This document shows, in pieces, positions 53,710 through 64,000 of a stretch of DNA of 64,000 nt (positions are counted from its first letter, which is position 1; every line of letters starts with the position of its first letter). Location of the stretch: assembly GCA_030068145.1 (NCBI GenBank), contig JAPJBO010000752.1:1-64000 (forward strand), written 5' to 3'. The translations under genes and the position numbers were made by a program. This DNA is from Diplonema papillatum. Lineage: Eukaryota > Euglenozoa > Diplonemea > Diplonemida > Diplonemidae. The notes below the pieces were generated by a model. It was given only the letters and a program-made list of their open reading frames with translations, was not told the DNA's origin and did no database searches.

Positions 53710-55743
53710 TCACTTCCACTTCGCGGAGTCCGTGGATGAGGAGTAAATAAAACGTTTGCTGCTGGTCGTTCGGGCCAAACTGTGACGCTGCTCACTACTT
53801 CGAGATTCATGTATACCTGGGGTGTTTTTCTTCTTATCCGAGTCGCTGCTCTTGTCTTGGCACGATACGCTCGGCGGACACGAACAGCAGGCGTTCTTGA
53901 ACCAGTGCGGCAAGCGCCCTGCACGGCTGTAGAAAACGGAGAGGCCGACGCAAAACCCGAACAACAGAAGCACCAGAACGAAGCCGAACACTGCCCCTCC
54001 AGAAGGTCCATCGTCGTCGTCGGAGGTCACTGTGTGCGCATTTTCCGGTTCTACGTCGTAGTCAGCATCCTGACACTTCCAGTAAAAATCACAGGATTCA
54101 GTGAGCTAGCAATCTGTCTCACGCGCCCACTCTTTACGGCCTGTCGCCACCTGGGTCACAGTCTTAAATCCGCGCTGTGGACCCGTTTTTACGTGGTGCC
54201 TTGCTATACGGGAGTACGACCACGCTTGTGTGAGCGTGAGAGTACGACGACAGAGCACAGGAAGCACGGCATCATCGCCAAGCCCCGCTATCGCCAAGCC
54301 CCAAAAACACATCGCTCCGACACAAGATCGTGCCGTGTGCCGTTTCGTAAGCAAACGTTCAGCATCGGACATGCGCTGAACATGAGCCCGTAGAGATGAC
54401 CAACCACTCGGCAAGGACGGGGTTGTGCAGTGTCAACTCAAGCTTTGCATGATGCCGCCAGGAGCGACGTTCTTCTTCGTAGGCTTCCCAGGGCTTCCCC
54501 CAGAATGCGGCCCAAATGTAGACCACAGACACGAATACACATTCTTCGGGCATGCAAGACTACAAGGAAAGACCGCTGCAAATTTCTGACAAAAACGCAG
54601 GCTTGCACGTGATCCAGGGGGCCGTGGTTGGTAGTCCCAGTCCCTGGAGGCACTGGCCGAAGAAAGCACACCTTTAAGCTTTCGGCACAACCCGTAGCTT
54701 ACATCGCAAGCGAACCCTTCCTGCACGCAAGTGCAAATGGAGGTCTTCACGTCCAGCTGTGGGTTGTTAGCTGCAGCGCGTGAACAAATATTGCCAACCT
54801 CCCCTAGCCATAGGTGGCGGGCGAGTCGCGACTCGCCCTGGACTCGCCCTGGACTCGCCCTGCCCCCAAACTCGCGTGTTGACTCGCCCACTGGCCCATC
54901 GACTGGCCCAACTCGCCCTCCGTGGACCATGGTGCACGAAGAGCGTCGAAGAGCACTCTGCCTCGATTCCGACGTTGTTCTGCTGCCGCCGTGCTCATGA
55001 AGGGCTGCCGATGCTGTTACGGCGCATGGAAGGTCTGCCCTCACACAATGCACATGTCGGGAGCTTCCAGGTCGTCACGTCGGCTAACCCAGTGCTAGGC
55101 TGCAAAAGGCTGCAAACGCGTTTGCACTGTTTGCAAACATCTTAACAGCTGCATAGGGTTGACAAGGAAGGGAGAGAGAAACTCGCAGTTCCAACGTCCA
55201 CCTAAATCTGCCGACGCCGTAATGTCCAACTGTTGTTAACGTCCAAGGATCACTGATCCACATGTTCCTCGCCCTCTGGTTGTAATCCGTGGCGTAGTAC
55301 TCCCTGACTGAAAAAACAACACGGTAGCCAAAGGTTTCATCTTCAATGAAAAAGATGGTACTAACCCTTGTGTCACCAAGGGAAAAATCGGGAAAGACGG
55401 CGCGCCTCGTATGGGTTTGGCCTTCGACCAAACGGCCTTCGGCTTGCGGATCCTCGTTTGGAGGCACCAATCAGGTAGAAAGCTTCGCCCCTAGGTACGC
55501 ACTCATGCAGGTGTGGGAGGCTCAACAGAAAAAAAGCACAATAAATGGCTCGACGGAGGAGATGCAAAAGACCGATCAAGCAAGGGTTCGAAGGTTACAC
55601 ACCTCGGCTCCTTCGGTGCATAAGCGGCCGTACGGGCGCTGCCCGCACGGGGCATAATTGATTGGCGGGGCAGGCGACGAGGCGGTGACCTCGCTGCCGG
55701 CGAAAGCAGACAGCAACAGCCCTGTCACAAGAGCGCGCGGCAT
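53710..55743 (-). CDS. Cys-rich signal-peptide membrane protein (tentative, six exons)
   Basis: Exon 55603-55743 from ATG 55,743 gives a signal peptide (MPRALVTGLLLSAFAG) and APCGQRPYGRLCTEG. Next are 55183-55452 (strand-rich: STIFFIEDETFGYRVVF, ARNMWISDPWTLTTVGHYG), 54703-54756 (VKTSICTCVQEGFACD), 54401-54559 (SCMPEECVFVSVVYIWAAFW ... KLELTLHNPVLAEWL), about 54193-54375 (RMSDAERLLTKRHTARSC) and 53710-54105 (LTESCDFYWKCQDADYDVEP, one clear membrane helix GAVFGFVLVLLLFGFCVGL, then a basic Ser-rich tail to the stop). All joins can be made in phase 0. The fourth intron would be only 25 nt. The layout suggests a cell-surface or endomembrane receptor-like protein. Exon 2 and 5 boundaries are the weakest. 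Family not recognised. Confidence 0.5.
54815..54930. repeat. GGACTCGCCCT short direct repeats
   Basis: GACTCGCCCT and variants (ACTCGCCCAC, ACTGGCCCAT) recur about nine times at 9-20 bp spacing inside an intron of the membrane-protein gene. Confidence 0.7.
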
Positions 55744-56649
55744 CCAACTTCGCCCTCTCCCCACCTACACCCGTAGGGCTGCCGGGTTCTTTCCGCGAGC
55801 AGTCGTTTTCGCAGTCTGGGTCCGCTGCTTGTTTGTTGTTTGTGCGGTTGACGATATACGTCATTCTGATGTCTGGCGACTTTGTTTATTTTGCTTGCTT
55901 GCCTCTGTGCGCTGGCTCCTTCGGACATGAGGGCTCTTCGTAGCAAGTCTGTTGCTCCCGGGTACATTTTCAGCCGTTTCAAGATATTGATGTTTAGACA
56001 GTTTGACGCGTTGACGCACCGCTTTTTCTCTCAAGTACTCCCGACTCCGGGTCTTCGCAATGAATCGACCTGCTTCATCCACTCCCTCGATGGCGCTCTG
56101 ACTATCGCTTCTCCATGTTGCCTGTCACGTGCACTCTGTTCGCAGGGTTCGCAGCACTGTCTCTATTTAGCTGACGATTCGTAATCCGTTCACTTCGCAG
56201 TGCTCGCAACTTGAAAGTCCTCTGGTGCAGTGCCTCTGCCCGCGCCCGTTGGATCTGAGTGAAGTCCTTCACTGTCGTCAACCGGTAGCTCGTGGGCCCT
56301 TGCTAGCTTCGGGTGACCTGGGTCGAAGCATTTCGAGATGGTGTGCGTTGAGAGGACGGGCGCTGTATGGCCTCTGTACACCGCGCCTTTTCCCCGCGTG
56401 GAGCACAGGGATGACTGTTTTTCTTCTTGCTCAGCTGACATCCATTCAGGGTTTCCTAGCAGAAACTGACATTTAGGAGGCCTGGTACAGGAAGGAAGAA
56501 CGTGAAACGGACAACAGTAGTTTCGCTCGGGTTTGTCATCTCCCACTAAAAAAGCGATCACAAGTTGCATCGTACGCAAGCGGAATAAGAAGCCAACGAC
56601 TCTTTTCGGAAGGAAACACCTCACTCTCGTTGAAGAGGAACGAGAAGAG
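55744..56649. other. Intergenic; weak minus-strand frame
   Basis: A minus frame from an ATG near 55,967 (MYPGATDLLRRALMSEGASA) is protein-like for ~50 codons, but no exon partner or family was found. Confidence 0.3.
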
Positions 56650-56860
56650 TGCGCCGAAATCAACGGTATGTAAGGGTCTTGCCGGCTTTGCCGCTTTCCA
56701 CCGGTTACGGCTCCTTCCATCTTCCTTGCATGCCTCGCCAAAGACGACGTGTCCCTGTCCACGGAGACCCGTTCGTGTCTTTTCCGGCAGTTCCATCGAT
56801 AGACAGCCGAAAGAGTGTGAAAACGGAGAATCCCTGGTCCCTTTTTTCGGCTCATTTCCC
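56650..56860 (-). pseudogene. Cyclophilin pseudogene fragment
   Basis: Minus-strand translation shows FSHSFGCLSM and later GQGHVVFGEACKED and KPARPLHTVDFGALF. These line up with [23 protein letters not shown] and [15 protein letters not shown] of the intact cyclophilin about 300 bp to the right. At DNA level GCCAAAGACGACGTG and GACCCGTTCGTGTC are identical in both. About 30 bp coding for the catalytic QFFIT region is deleted and several indels shift the frame. It is a decayed partial tandem copy lacking the N-terminal half. Confidence 0.75.
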
Positions 56861-57017
56861 AGTCTGATGGGAAAATGCAGCTCACGCGGGGACGGGGAAG
56901 GCGTGTTCGCGCCAGCAGTAAATCCAATTTGCAAAAAAGAAGATTCAAGAACTACGAAAAAAATAATTCTTTCCCACGTACATCACGGTGCGTTTCTGAA
57001 AGGAAGGTGTTCCACCT

Positions 57018-57611
57018 TCACTCAGCCTTCGGCTTCCAGTCAAGCTTGCCGGAGTCGACGACCTTGACGGGGTCCACTGGCTTGTCGCTCGGGCCGGTTT
57101 TAACCTTTTCCATCTTCCTGACGACATCCATGCCCTTGATAATCTTGCCAAAGACGACGTGCTTCCCGTCCAAGTGCGGCGTGGGTGCCGTGGTGATGAA
57201 GAACTGCGACCCGTTCGTGTCCTCTCCGGCGTTTGCCATAGACAGGCACCCGGGGAAGTGCGTGAACGGGAACGCTTCGTCTTCAAACTTCGCACCGTAG
57301 ATGCTCTTGCCACCCGTGCCATCACCGTTGGTGAAATCACCGCCTTGGATCATGAAGTTGGGGATGATCCGGTGCATGGTAGACCCCTTGTACCCGAAGC
57401 CGTGTTCGCCTGTGGCGAGCTCGATGAAGTTCTTCGTCGTCTTAGGCAGCTCTTTTTCGAAGAGGCCGATCACGACGCGCTCCGGTTCGCTGTCGCCAAT
57501 CTTGATGTCGAAGAACACTTTGCTGGTCACCTTGCCTCCCGGCTTCTTCGCCGCTGCCTCCACCGTCGACAACGCGACTACACCAAGCAGCAACAGGGCT
57601 CGGAAGTTCAT
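57018..57611 (-). CDS. Signal-peptide cyclophilin (peptidyl-prolyl isomerase), 197 aa
   Basis: Single exon from ATG 57,611. Residues 1-20 ([20 protein letters not shown]) form a secretory signal peptide; a longer in-frame extension to 57,638 lacks an ATG. The cyclophilin fold spans ~28-190: [14 protein letters not shown] (H80, R81, F86, Q89), [29 protein letters not shown] (A126-N127-A128, Q136, F138) and [12 protein letters not shown]. The catalytic Arg, Phe and Gln are kept. The position normally Trp, a main cyclosporin contact, is His146. Family members of this length with a signal peptide fold proteins in the ER (cyclophilin B type). No KDEL-like tail; it ends DWKPKAE, so it may be secreted. 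No intron, unlike most neighbours. Confidence 0.95.
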   Translation of the reverse strand: MNFRALLLLGVVALSTVEAAAKKPGGKVTSKVFFDIKIGDSEPERVVIGLFEKELPKTTKNFIELATGEHGFGYKGSTMHRIIPNFMIQGGDFTNGDGTGGKSIYGAKFEDEAFPFTHFPGCLSMANAGEDTNGSQFFITTAPTPHLDGKHVVFGKIIKGMDVVRKMEKVKTGPSDKPVDPVKVVDSGKLDWKPKAE

Positions 57612-59931
57612 CTTTGTTTTTCGCTTTCTTCTTCTCAATTGAATCTGGTGACATGAATCGCTACAGAAAAGACGGAACGTTACCGCCTTTATGAGTCGCG
57701 CTCACGACGCCAACAGGACTTCCGCAATCGGCTGGACGAATTGCGTCAGATAGTTATTGTAATATCCAGGCATTGCCGTGGGCGCCCTGGACACTGCTAA
57801 CTGCCTCGAACTTCGCATGTTTGGCAAAGAGAAAAAGAGCGGTGAGGTCAAGAAAACCCACATCAGATCGTTCACTAACGGTGGATTTCATTTCTTTCGT
57901 TTTTTTTTCCGCTCCCTCCTCTTCGTTTCCTTTGCAGAGCCGGCGGCGTACTGCAGGTCACTGACGCTGTTTACTTCAAGATTACAATAGCCGGTCAAGC
58001 TATTACGCAAAATCAAACTCTTTCACACAGCGAATTTCAAGTGAGAGAGCACAGAGTGAGTCCCGGTCAGGACGGGTCCACACGGTACAACGGGCAATGA
58101 CTGGTATCACTGTGGCATTACTGGTTGAGTCCTTGCTATCTGCATGTAGCCCAGGGAAAGCACGCAAAGCACATCGCTTCGCTGCACTCGTTTGCATCGT
58201 CAGTCTGAGGACTGATGCAGCCCACGAGGGTGGTTGAAGGGAAGGTACATGTATACCGTGGGTTCAGTGTAAACTTGTTCCAGTTCTAGGTTGAAATGGT
58301 CAACCTCATCACTGAGACTACGAAATGCTCAAGGTCACATGACCAGTGCACCGTGCAGGGAGGGCGGGGGTGGAGAGCGCCACCTTCAGTAACTCGGCGA
58401 GTGTGCTGTTCGGGAAAGGTTGAGGGTGGCCCGAAGGGAAGGCCGGAAGGGGAACAACCCAATGTCTTTCGAGCTGGTGAAGTCGCTGCCACTCTCCCGA
58501 TGAAGAGTCGAAAAGAAATGCGTAGTTCTGTTGAAAAGAAAGACGAAAACAAGAGGAAAATGGCACGTTTCTTTCCCGTTGTTGCGCTGCTGTGAGTGAA
58601 TGGTGCCTCAACCGCCACCGCAGTGTCTTCCTGCAGACGCAGCACGTGCCTCGGCAGCTGTGTTCGGCTCCTGAGACCTTACTGTCATTTTCTTTGTACC
58701 TTGGTACTTTGTAAGGTGACTACCGCAAGCGGTCTCCTTTCTATTTTTGGTGGATCATCATGCCCGGGATTCACGTCTCTTGCACCCACGTGGCTGGACA
58801 GATGCATCTCGAATGCGAGGCGTTCAACCGTGGGTAACGTTGGAAGGCTAGGTGCGACACCAAACAAGGCTTGCCGCTGGATCATCTTAGATACTAAAAA
58901 AGACAGGCGCTTCGTTTTGTTTGTGCGTGCCGGTTATCGCTTTCCACTTGTTTATACCCCGGTTCACTTTCAGGTTAAGAATTCTGAGCAACCACGATGC
59001 CTTCGTCTATTTAGCCCTCGCAGTACATTGTAGGGCAACCCGCAACTAAAAATAGCTCTGGCTTGCAGCGGGACACTGAGTCCAGAGACCCCCCACACGC
59101 AGAACGTAAGAACAGGAAGCAGAATAAAAAAAACTGAAAGTATTTGAATTGGCGCTGCTCTCGCGGAGTTCGATGCTGAGGGAGTATCGTTTTGTAGCAG
59201 CCGTTTGATGCTTGCCTTCAGCGCAGATTGCAAGCCTCATCGTGAGATTGTGCGAAATACCGAGGGGTTGCAAATGAGAGCAAGGGGCCGCTCTAAAGCT
59301 CGTTCACACATGGATGCGATCATGGAAAACCCTGGCTGAAAGCCAGAGCGCGGTAGAAATGCGTAGCTTTGTTCTGTTATTTTGCTTTGCTCGCTGTCGA
59401 CAACTACGATAGAAAGCCGATGGGTAGTGGGCTGCTTTCTTTGACACATTGTGTAGTTTCACTCACGACTCACCCAGAGTAACTGTAGTTGTGTGAGTGC
59501 CGGCTGATCGACCTTTTATCGGATAGGTTCTGTTCACCCACTCACGCAGCCTACGTCTTTCTACAGCCTCCGGTACACGTTGTTGGACAACCATAAGATT
59601 GCAAGGTACTGAAAAGTGCAAGCCACAACGCAACAGCCCAATGTACGACACGTCCGCTTTTTTTGGACAGACCGACCGACCTAGATGCGGAGGATCCAAA
59701 CTTAAGCAGTCGGTGTAGGAAAGCAAAGCAACAACGATGCTTGTGCTGTAGTATCGGCGAGTGAGCAGCTTGGGGACACGCACCTTGAGGAAATCGGATG
59801 ATTGCATGAATTTCCATGGATGGGCGTCTACGACAGGTGCGACGGGCACCCGCAATCGACCGCATCATCGGTACTGTGGAACCTGGGTACAAGGTTCTGC
59901 TGTGCAGGGGGGCCTTCAGGTCTACAGTCGG
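57612..59931. other. 2.3-kb gap between cyclophilin and golgin
   Basis: A divergent plus frame starts MFGKEKKSGEVKKTHIRSF at 57,815 but soon loses protein character. A minus stretch near 59,760-59,850 reads VVDAHPWKFMQSSDFLKVR without a start or partner. No repeat recognised. Confidence 0.4.
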
Positions 59932-62900
59932 TCACTTGTTCCGCACCTTGAATCGCAGGGCAGGATACTCGGTCTGAAGCAACTTCCGTTCGCCATCGCT
60001 GTTTGGAGGGAATAGTAGGGAGTGCTTGTGGGTAGTTGAGGTACCGTGGATGCGCAACGTACAGTAGAGGCCTGCCTCTTTTGGTTTCGGGTTATACATT
60101 GTCGCAGCGTCACGGAGCTGTTTCGGATGGAGAAGTCGGCACTGTATGCTTTGAAAGGAGCGGTAGAAAACCGGGGTTTGCGGGAAAGCATACGTCAACT
60201 CCAGGATCTCATCGAGCACAGGCAGCATCCTCTCTCTAACCTGCGGGCGCTTTTCCATGATGACCTGTGTTGATGCGGGTGGGGGGGGTGGTTTGAACAG
60301 TCCACTTCGACAGGGAACCTTATGATGCTTACTTGGTACTCCGTGGAAATGAGCTGCTGTTCCAAGACGCAACAGTAACCGAAAACCCCGCGGCTTCAGT
60401 AGTCAGCTCTTACTCTTCATTTGTCATTCCTCCTGCACCCGCTACGAGCAATGCTGAAGTGTCCGTCCAAGGGCTGGCCAACCAGGAACTTGCATCCTGT
60501 GCGTGGACCCGTGCATTCAACCTACAAAAGCAGTGTTTTAGTCGACCATGTAGAAGACGGACGAAGCCCCCAACCACGGCTGATACAAAAGCGATGATGA
60601 TATTTTGTATCGTCGATTTCTCGGCAACTACAAAGTCTTTGCTGACTGCAAGTAGAGAAAGCGCTTTCTCTAGCGCTTTCTGAGGTTTAAAGGACCGGTG
60701 TTTTCTCAGGCTGACCTTTGAAGCGGAAATCTTTTTGATCGAAACCGAAAAGTGGCATCGGAGCACGCTTGAAGAAACACACGCAGACCTGAATCACGAG
60801 ATTCTTGAGGTACTCCAGGTTCTGATTCTTCAGGAAAGCAAACTTCTCATCTTCACCACTCCGCCGGTCCAGCTCTGCTTGTTGCGACGCCACTTGCTGC
60901 TTCAGGTACGACGTCAGGTCTTTCAAACGCTTCAAGTCCACCTGTTTTTGCACGTTGAGTGGTGGTGTTTGTTGAAATCCCTTTACGCACTGTCTCTCTG
61001 GCATTGTATTACCCGCAATGGCCGGGCGCAGATAATGTTCGCGCCTTGTCGTTGGCCAGTTTCCGCATAACACGACACTCTGTCCACGGGGCAGCATCTC
61101 CTCCCCTTGAGGGATTGATCCAGTACAAAGTTGGAGCTATACAGCTTCACGCAGTTCATACTGTTGCTGCCCGCAGTGCTTCCTAAAAGAACAAAGCAGA
61201 CCTGATCCGAGTTCGCTGAGCTCGCAGACCGTGCCGACTCATCGAGGGCCGGGCTTACTGCGGCTGCTACTTCAGGCTGACGATCTTCTGTTCCTTTTTG
61301 CTGCAATTCAGCGCGCAACAAGGCTTCCCGCTCTTCGGCTGCGGAGAGCCCAGCGCCAGCTTCTGCTAGCCGCCGCTTCTGTTCTTCGTCCGCCTGTGCG
61401 AGGGCTGCTATTTGCGCGGCAAGCTCGTCGCGCTCGCGCTTCAGCTCCGCCACTTCGGCGGCTTTGTTACCGGCAATTTCACTTTCGACGGCCTGCGTTG
61501 CTTCCTCCTTTGCCCGCAGTGCGACCGCTTCGAGATCAGCGATGTTTGCTTGGTACGTTGCAGCCTGCTCCTCCTGTGTGTTCGTTGCAAATCATGATGC
61601 GGTCACAACGCGGGTCTTGTCCAACGCGTTCCCTCCTACTGGTCACAGCAAATCAAGCGATTTGTTCGCGCAATATATCTTTCTGGACACCTGCAGGCGA
61701 ATTCATATTCCAATATTATTGCCGGTAAATGGCATGCTCTTTTTTGGGAGGTTGTACGGCAGGCCCATCGACAGCAGTGCCCATGGAAACAAGTCAAAAG
61801 GGTGCGGGCTTCTGTGGAGGTGGGTTAGGCTAGCTTCGGGACAGCTCCTGGGAGGGACAGCGGCGGGGCCACACCATAGCAGTCCCAAGGCCCTTTCTCT
61901 CCCCTGCACGAGTGTCCTCACTGCCATCGCTCTGCCACGACCAACGTAAGAAGAAGGCTGTGAACGAGACAATGCAAAACATCATGGACACAATCTTGTT
62001 TCGAGCTTGGTGAACCATTGGTGTGTCTCTCTCGGCGGACTTGCGCTCCGTTTTGACCGTTCATCGAGCTTTGTCGAAAAGGAACATACCAGCTCGTTCT
62101 TTGCTGCCTCAGTCGCTGCGAGCTGTCGGCTCAATTCAACTGACTTGGCCTGTAATTGTAGTTGCCTTGGTTCCATTCACATCACGAACAGGTTCGTTCA
62201 GTTGTCTACGACGTTACGACAGCTTATTGCGGCTGCGGGCCTAGAGAGGACGGAGAGTTTCCTACGCGCTTGCAGTTCCTTCGCAAACGATACCGAGGGA
62301 GGAACGGGGCTCCTATACACAATGTGGAATACATAGCCGCAGAGGGCCTCACTCTGTTCAAAGCGTTTGCTGGTGGCATGCGTGTCGGTTCGAATGGGCT
62401 CATGTCCAGTATTTCAGGTGAAGCTGAACAAAAGGAAGTGTCGCATACGCGGATGTTGCTAAGCTCCAAGGTGACAGCCTCGTGCTTCAACTGGCGGTCT
62501 TCGCTTTCCTGCTGCCAGAAGGATGCTTCATCTTTCAACCCCTGGACCACATCGTCGTTGGCTTGCTTGCACGCTTCTTCAACCGTGCTTTCAGCGGCCT
62601 TCAACTTGGCTTCAGTTTCGTCCAATTTGGCCCTCATTTGTTCGATCTCCTGTGTGAATGAATGCGTCAACCACCCGAATGAACATGGACATGGACATGG
62701 AGGGGTCTTGCCGTGCATCTGGACGTTTTCAGCCGCTTGTCGTCGCAAAACAAGGAACTGTTCCGCTTATGCAAAACACGCATTGCCAGACGTAACAAAT
62801 ACCTGCGTCTTCTGTTCAACATTAGACCGTTCTTGAGCGATGATGGCTTGCAGCTGTCAGAGGTTTGTTGGAAGTGGAGTGAACAAATTGTTGGTGTTGC

Positions 62901-64000
62901 TTGTTGAACAAAACGCATTGCATTTAAGCGTTAGTATTGTGGTCTAGGTATTGCAAGTAGCTCGTTTAGCGAGGTAGTTGCTGCGCTGAACAACCACGTG
63001 TAAATGCGATCGACGACGACCGCCCATGCGGCGCAAAGAGAAGATACACGGTGAGGTCCAGCCTCAGAAGCTGGAGTTCTAGAGGGTGCCCGAGTCACAC
63101 CCGAAAAGCGGGTGTGCCACAACCAAAACGCGTGTAAATCCACACCCGAAAGCGGGTGTGGCACCCGCTTTTTAACTCCAGCTTTAACTCCAGCTTCTGA
63201 GGCTGGACTTCACTGTATGTAGACACCACAAAGAGTCGTTTAAGAACCATCCAGACGAAGACCGTGAAGCCGGCTGGGCAGGCAAAGGAGAAGCAATACT
63301 CGTCGCCACCGCACACTTCATGTTGAGCGTGCATAAATACCAACGCACGCTCTCGTATCAAAAAAGGTAGAAACACATGCCTCGCCAACTTTTTCACGCG
63401 CCCGCGCGACGGTTGCCTGGTACCGTTCGGCGGCCGCTTCCTGCTGCTCTTCACGCTCCGCCTCCGCAGCTTGAACCTTTTCGAGAGCGTCTTCCAGCTG
63501 CTTGCGAAGGTCGACTTCGCTTTTCGCCTGCAAGAAAATAAAAGGAACGTGCTTCTCATATACATGCTCCGCAAGCAAAACTTACAGGAGGCCCTCCAAG
63601 AACTCCAGTGGAGCGGTGGTCTGTTCTTCGGGTTCAGAGCAAAACGTTTTAGGCGATTTGATTTTTCCCCAGAGTCCGGAGCATCCCGGGCGTTGCGGGG
63701 GAGTGTTGAGAGCTGAGGAGTACGAGAAGAGATGACTGACTCGTAGTCTGGACGGGGTGCGTCTTGAGCGACAAATACAGAGCCTAATTCGAGTTTCGTT
63801 TCACTCTAACCAAGCACTAAGTACAAGAGCCACAATCAACGTACCCGCGGTGCGTGTTGTATTTACGCCACCACCGGGGGAGCCCCAGAAAACCCGAAAC
63901 CCGGTGTGTGGATCTTTGACACACGAAAGGGGGGTAGGTAAACGGTACCTCTTCTGCAGCGGACGACTGGTGGTCGGATAACTGCACGGTCAGCTCGATG
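59932..64000 (-). CDS. GRIP-domain golgin-like coiled-coil protein (3' part)
   Basis: Nine exons are visible: 63949-64000 (5' truncated by the window), 63390-63527, 62803-62853, 62449-62649, 62090-62149, 61202-61573, 60789-60941, 60194-60264 and 59932-59998; all join in phase, 387 residues. Almost the whole protein is heptad-type coiled coil (VDLRKQLEDALEKVQAAEAE; EIEQMRAKLDETEAKLKAAE; VAELKRERDELAAQIAALAQ). The end is a GRIP domain: NQNLEYLKNLVIQ, then RERMLPVLDEILEL and TDGERKLL across the last two junctions. GRIP domains target the trans-Golgi, usually through Arl1, and golgins tether vesicles. A further exon may lie in 63,600-63,700. Donors are mostly GTATGY or GTCTGC. One intron carries a fold-back element. 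Confidence 0.85.
63044..63222. mobile_element. ~180-bp fold-back (MITE-like) element in a golgin intron
   Basis: GGTCCAGCCTCAGAAGCTGG (63,055) is the inverse of CCAGCTTCTGAGGCTGGACT (63,191), and the repeat extends outward with a 2-bp indel to ATACA...GTGA, about 35 bp in all. Two smaller hairpins (CACACCCGAAAAGCGGGTG and CACACCCGAAAGCGGGTG) lie inside. No coding capacity. Confidence 0.8.

Noticed and set aside
57815-57990. First exon of a divergent plus-strand gene (MFGKEKKSGE)
   Set aside because: Protein-like for only ~25 codons; no convincing donor or next exon.

Overview
The window is nuclear DNA from a microbial eukaryote (protist). The evidence is protein genes split by GT-AG introns with in-phase joins, a NEK kinase, a GRIP-domain golgin, a signal-peptide cyclophilin, C2 and EF-hand proteins, and satellite and retroposon-like DNA. 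TAA, TAG and TGA all act as stops in the better models. I cannot name the lineage; introns of 23-40 nt beside introns of up to 2.4 kb might help to place it.

Left quarter (1-16,060): repeats only. A 192-bp satellite (A), a ~215-bp satellite (B), a conserved ~83-bp junction block and arrays of the telomere-like octamer TTTGCGGG alternate in a higher-order pattern up to about 8.28 kb. Then come ~300-bp units (C), 214-bp units (D) and a single-copy-like block (E). A C block of ~1.45 kb is duplicated about 4.8 kb downstream and a 505-bp E segment about 3.8 kb downstream. A ~55-bp minisatellite closes the region. The long open frames here are by-products of repeat units whose lengths are multiples of three.

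Gene region (16.3-64 kb): almost every supported gene is on the minus strand. From left to right: a C2 protein with a Pro-rich tail; a 1066-residue two-module FtsX-type permease (five exons); a tentative acidic small protein; a NEK1/5-like kinase (nine exons, 814 residues); a single-pass membrane protein; a PPR-like protein (three exons); an EF-hand protein; a charged coiled-coil protein (four exons); another coiled-coil gene (tentative); a C2 protein with a YPQQ-type repeat tail; a Cys-rich signal-peptide membrane protein (tentative); a cyclophilin pseudogene fragment; an ER/secretory cyclophilin; and the 3' part of a GRIP golgin whose 5' end lies beyond 64,000. No operon-like logic is expected. 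Golgin, signal-peptide cyclophilin, C2 proteins and the permease point broadly to endomembrane functions; NEK1/5-type kinases are commonly linked to cilia and the cell cycle.

Mobile-looking DNA sits in introns and intergenic gaps: a 792-bp terminal-inverted-repeat (TIR) element in NEK intron 2, which shares circularly permuted segments with NEK intron 8; a fold-back element in a golgin intron; and a 2.3-kb TIR element at 46,510-48,805 with a 3-bp target duplication. Inside the last lie a tRNA-headed SINE with an A18 tail and 5-bp flanking repeats, two more A-box/B-box modules and a 3-copy 186-bp tandem repeat. All calls come from reading the sequence and checking splice phase by hand; no database search was possible.
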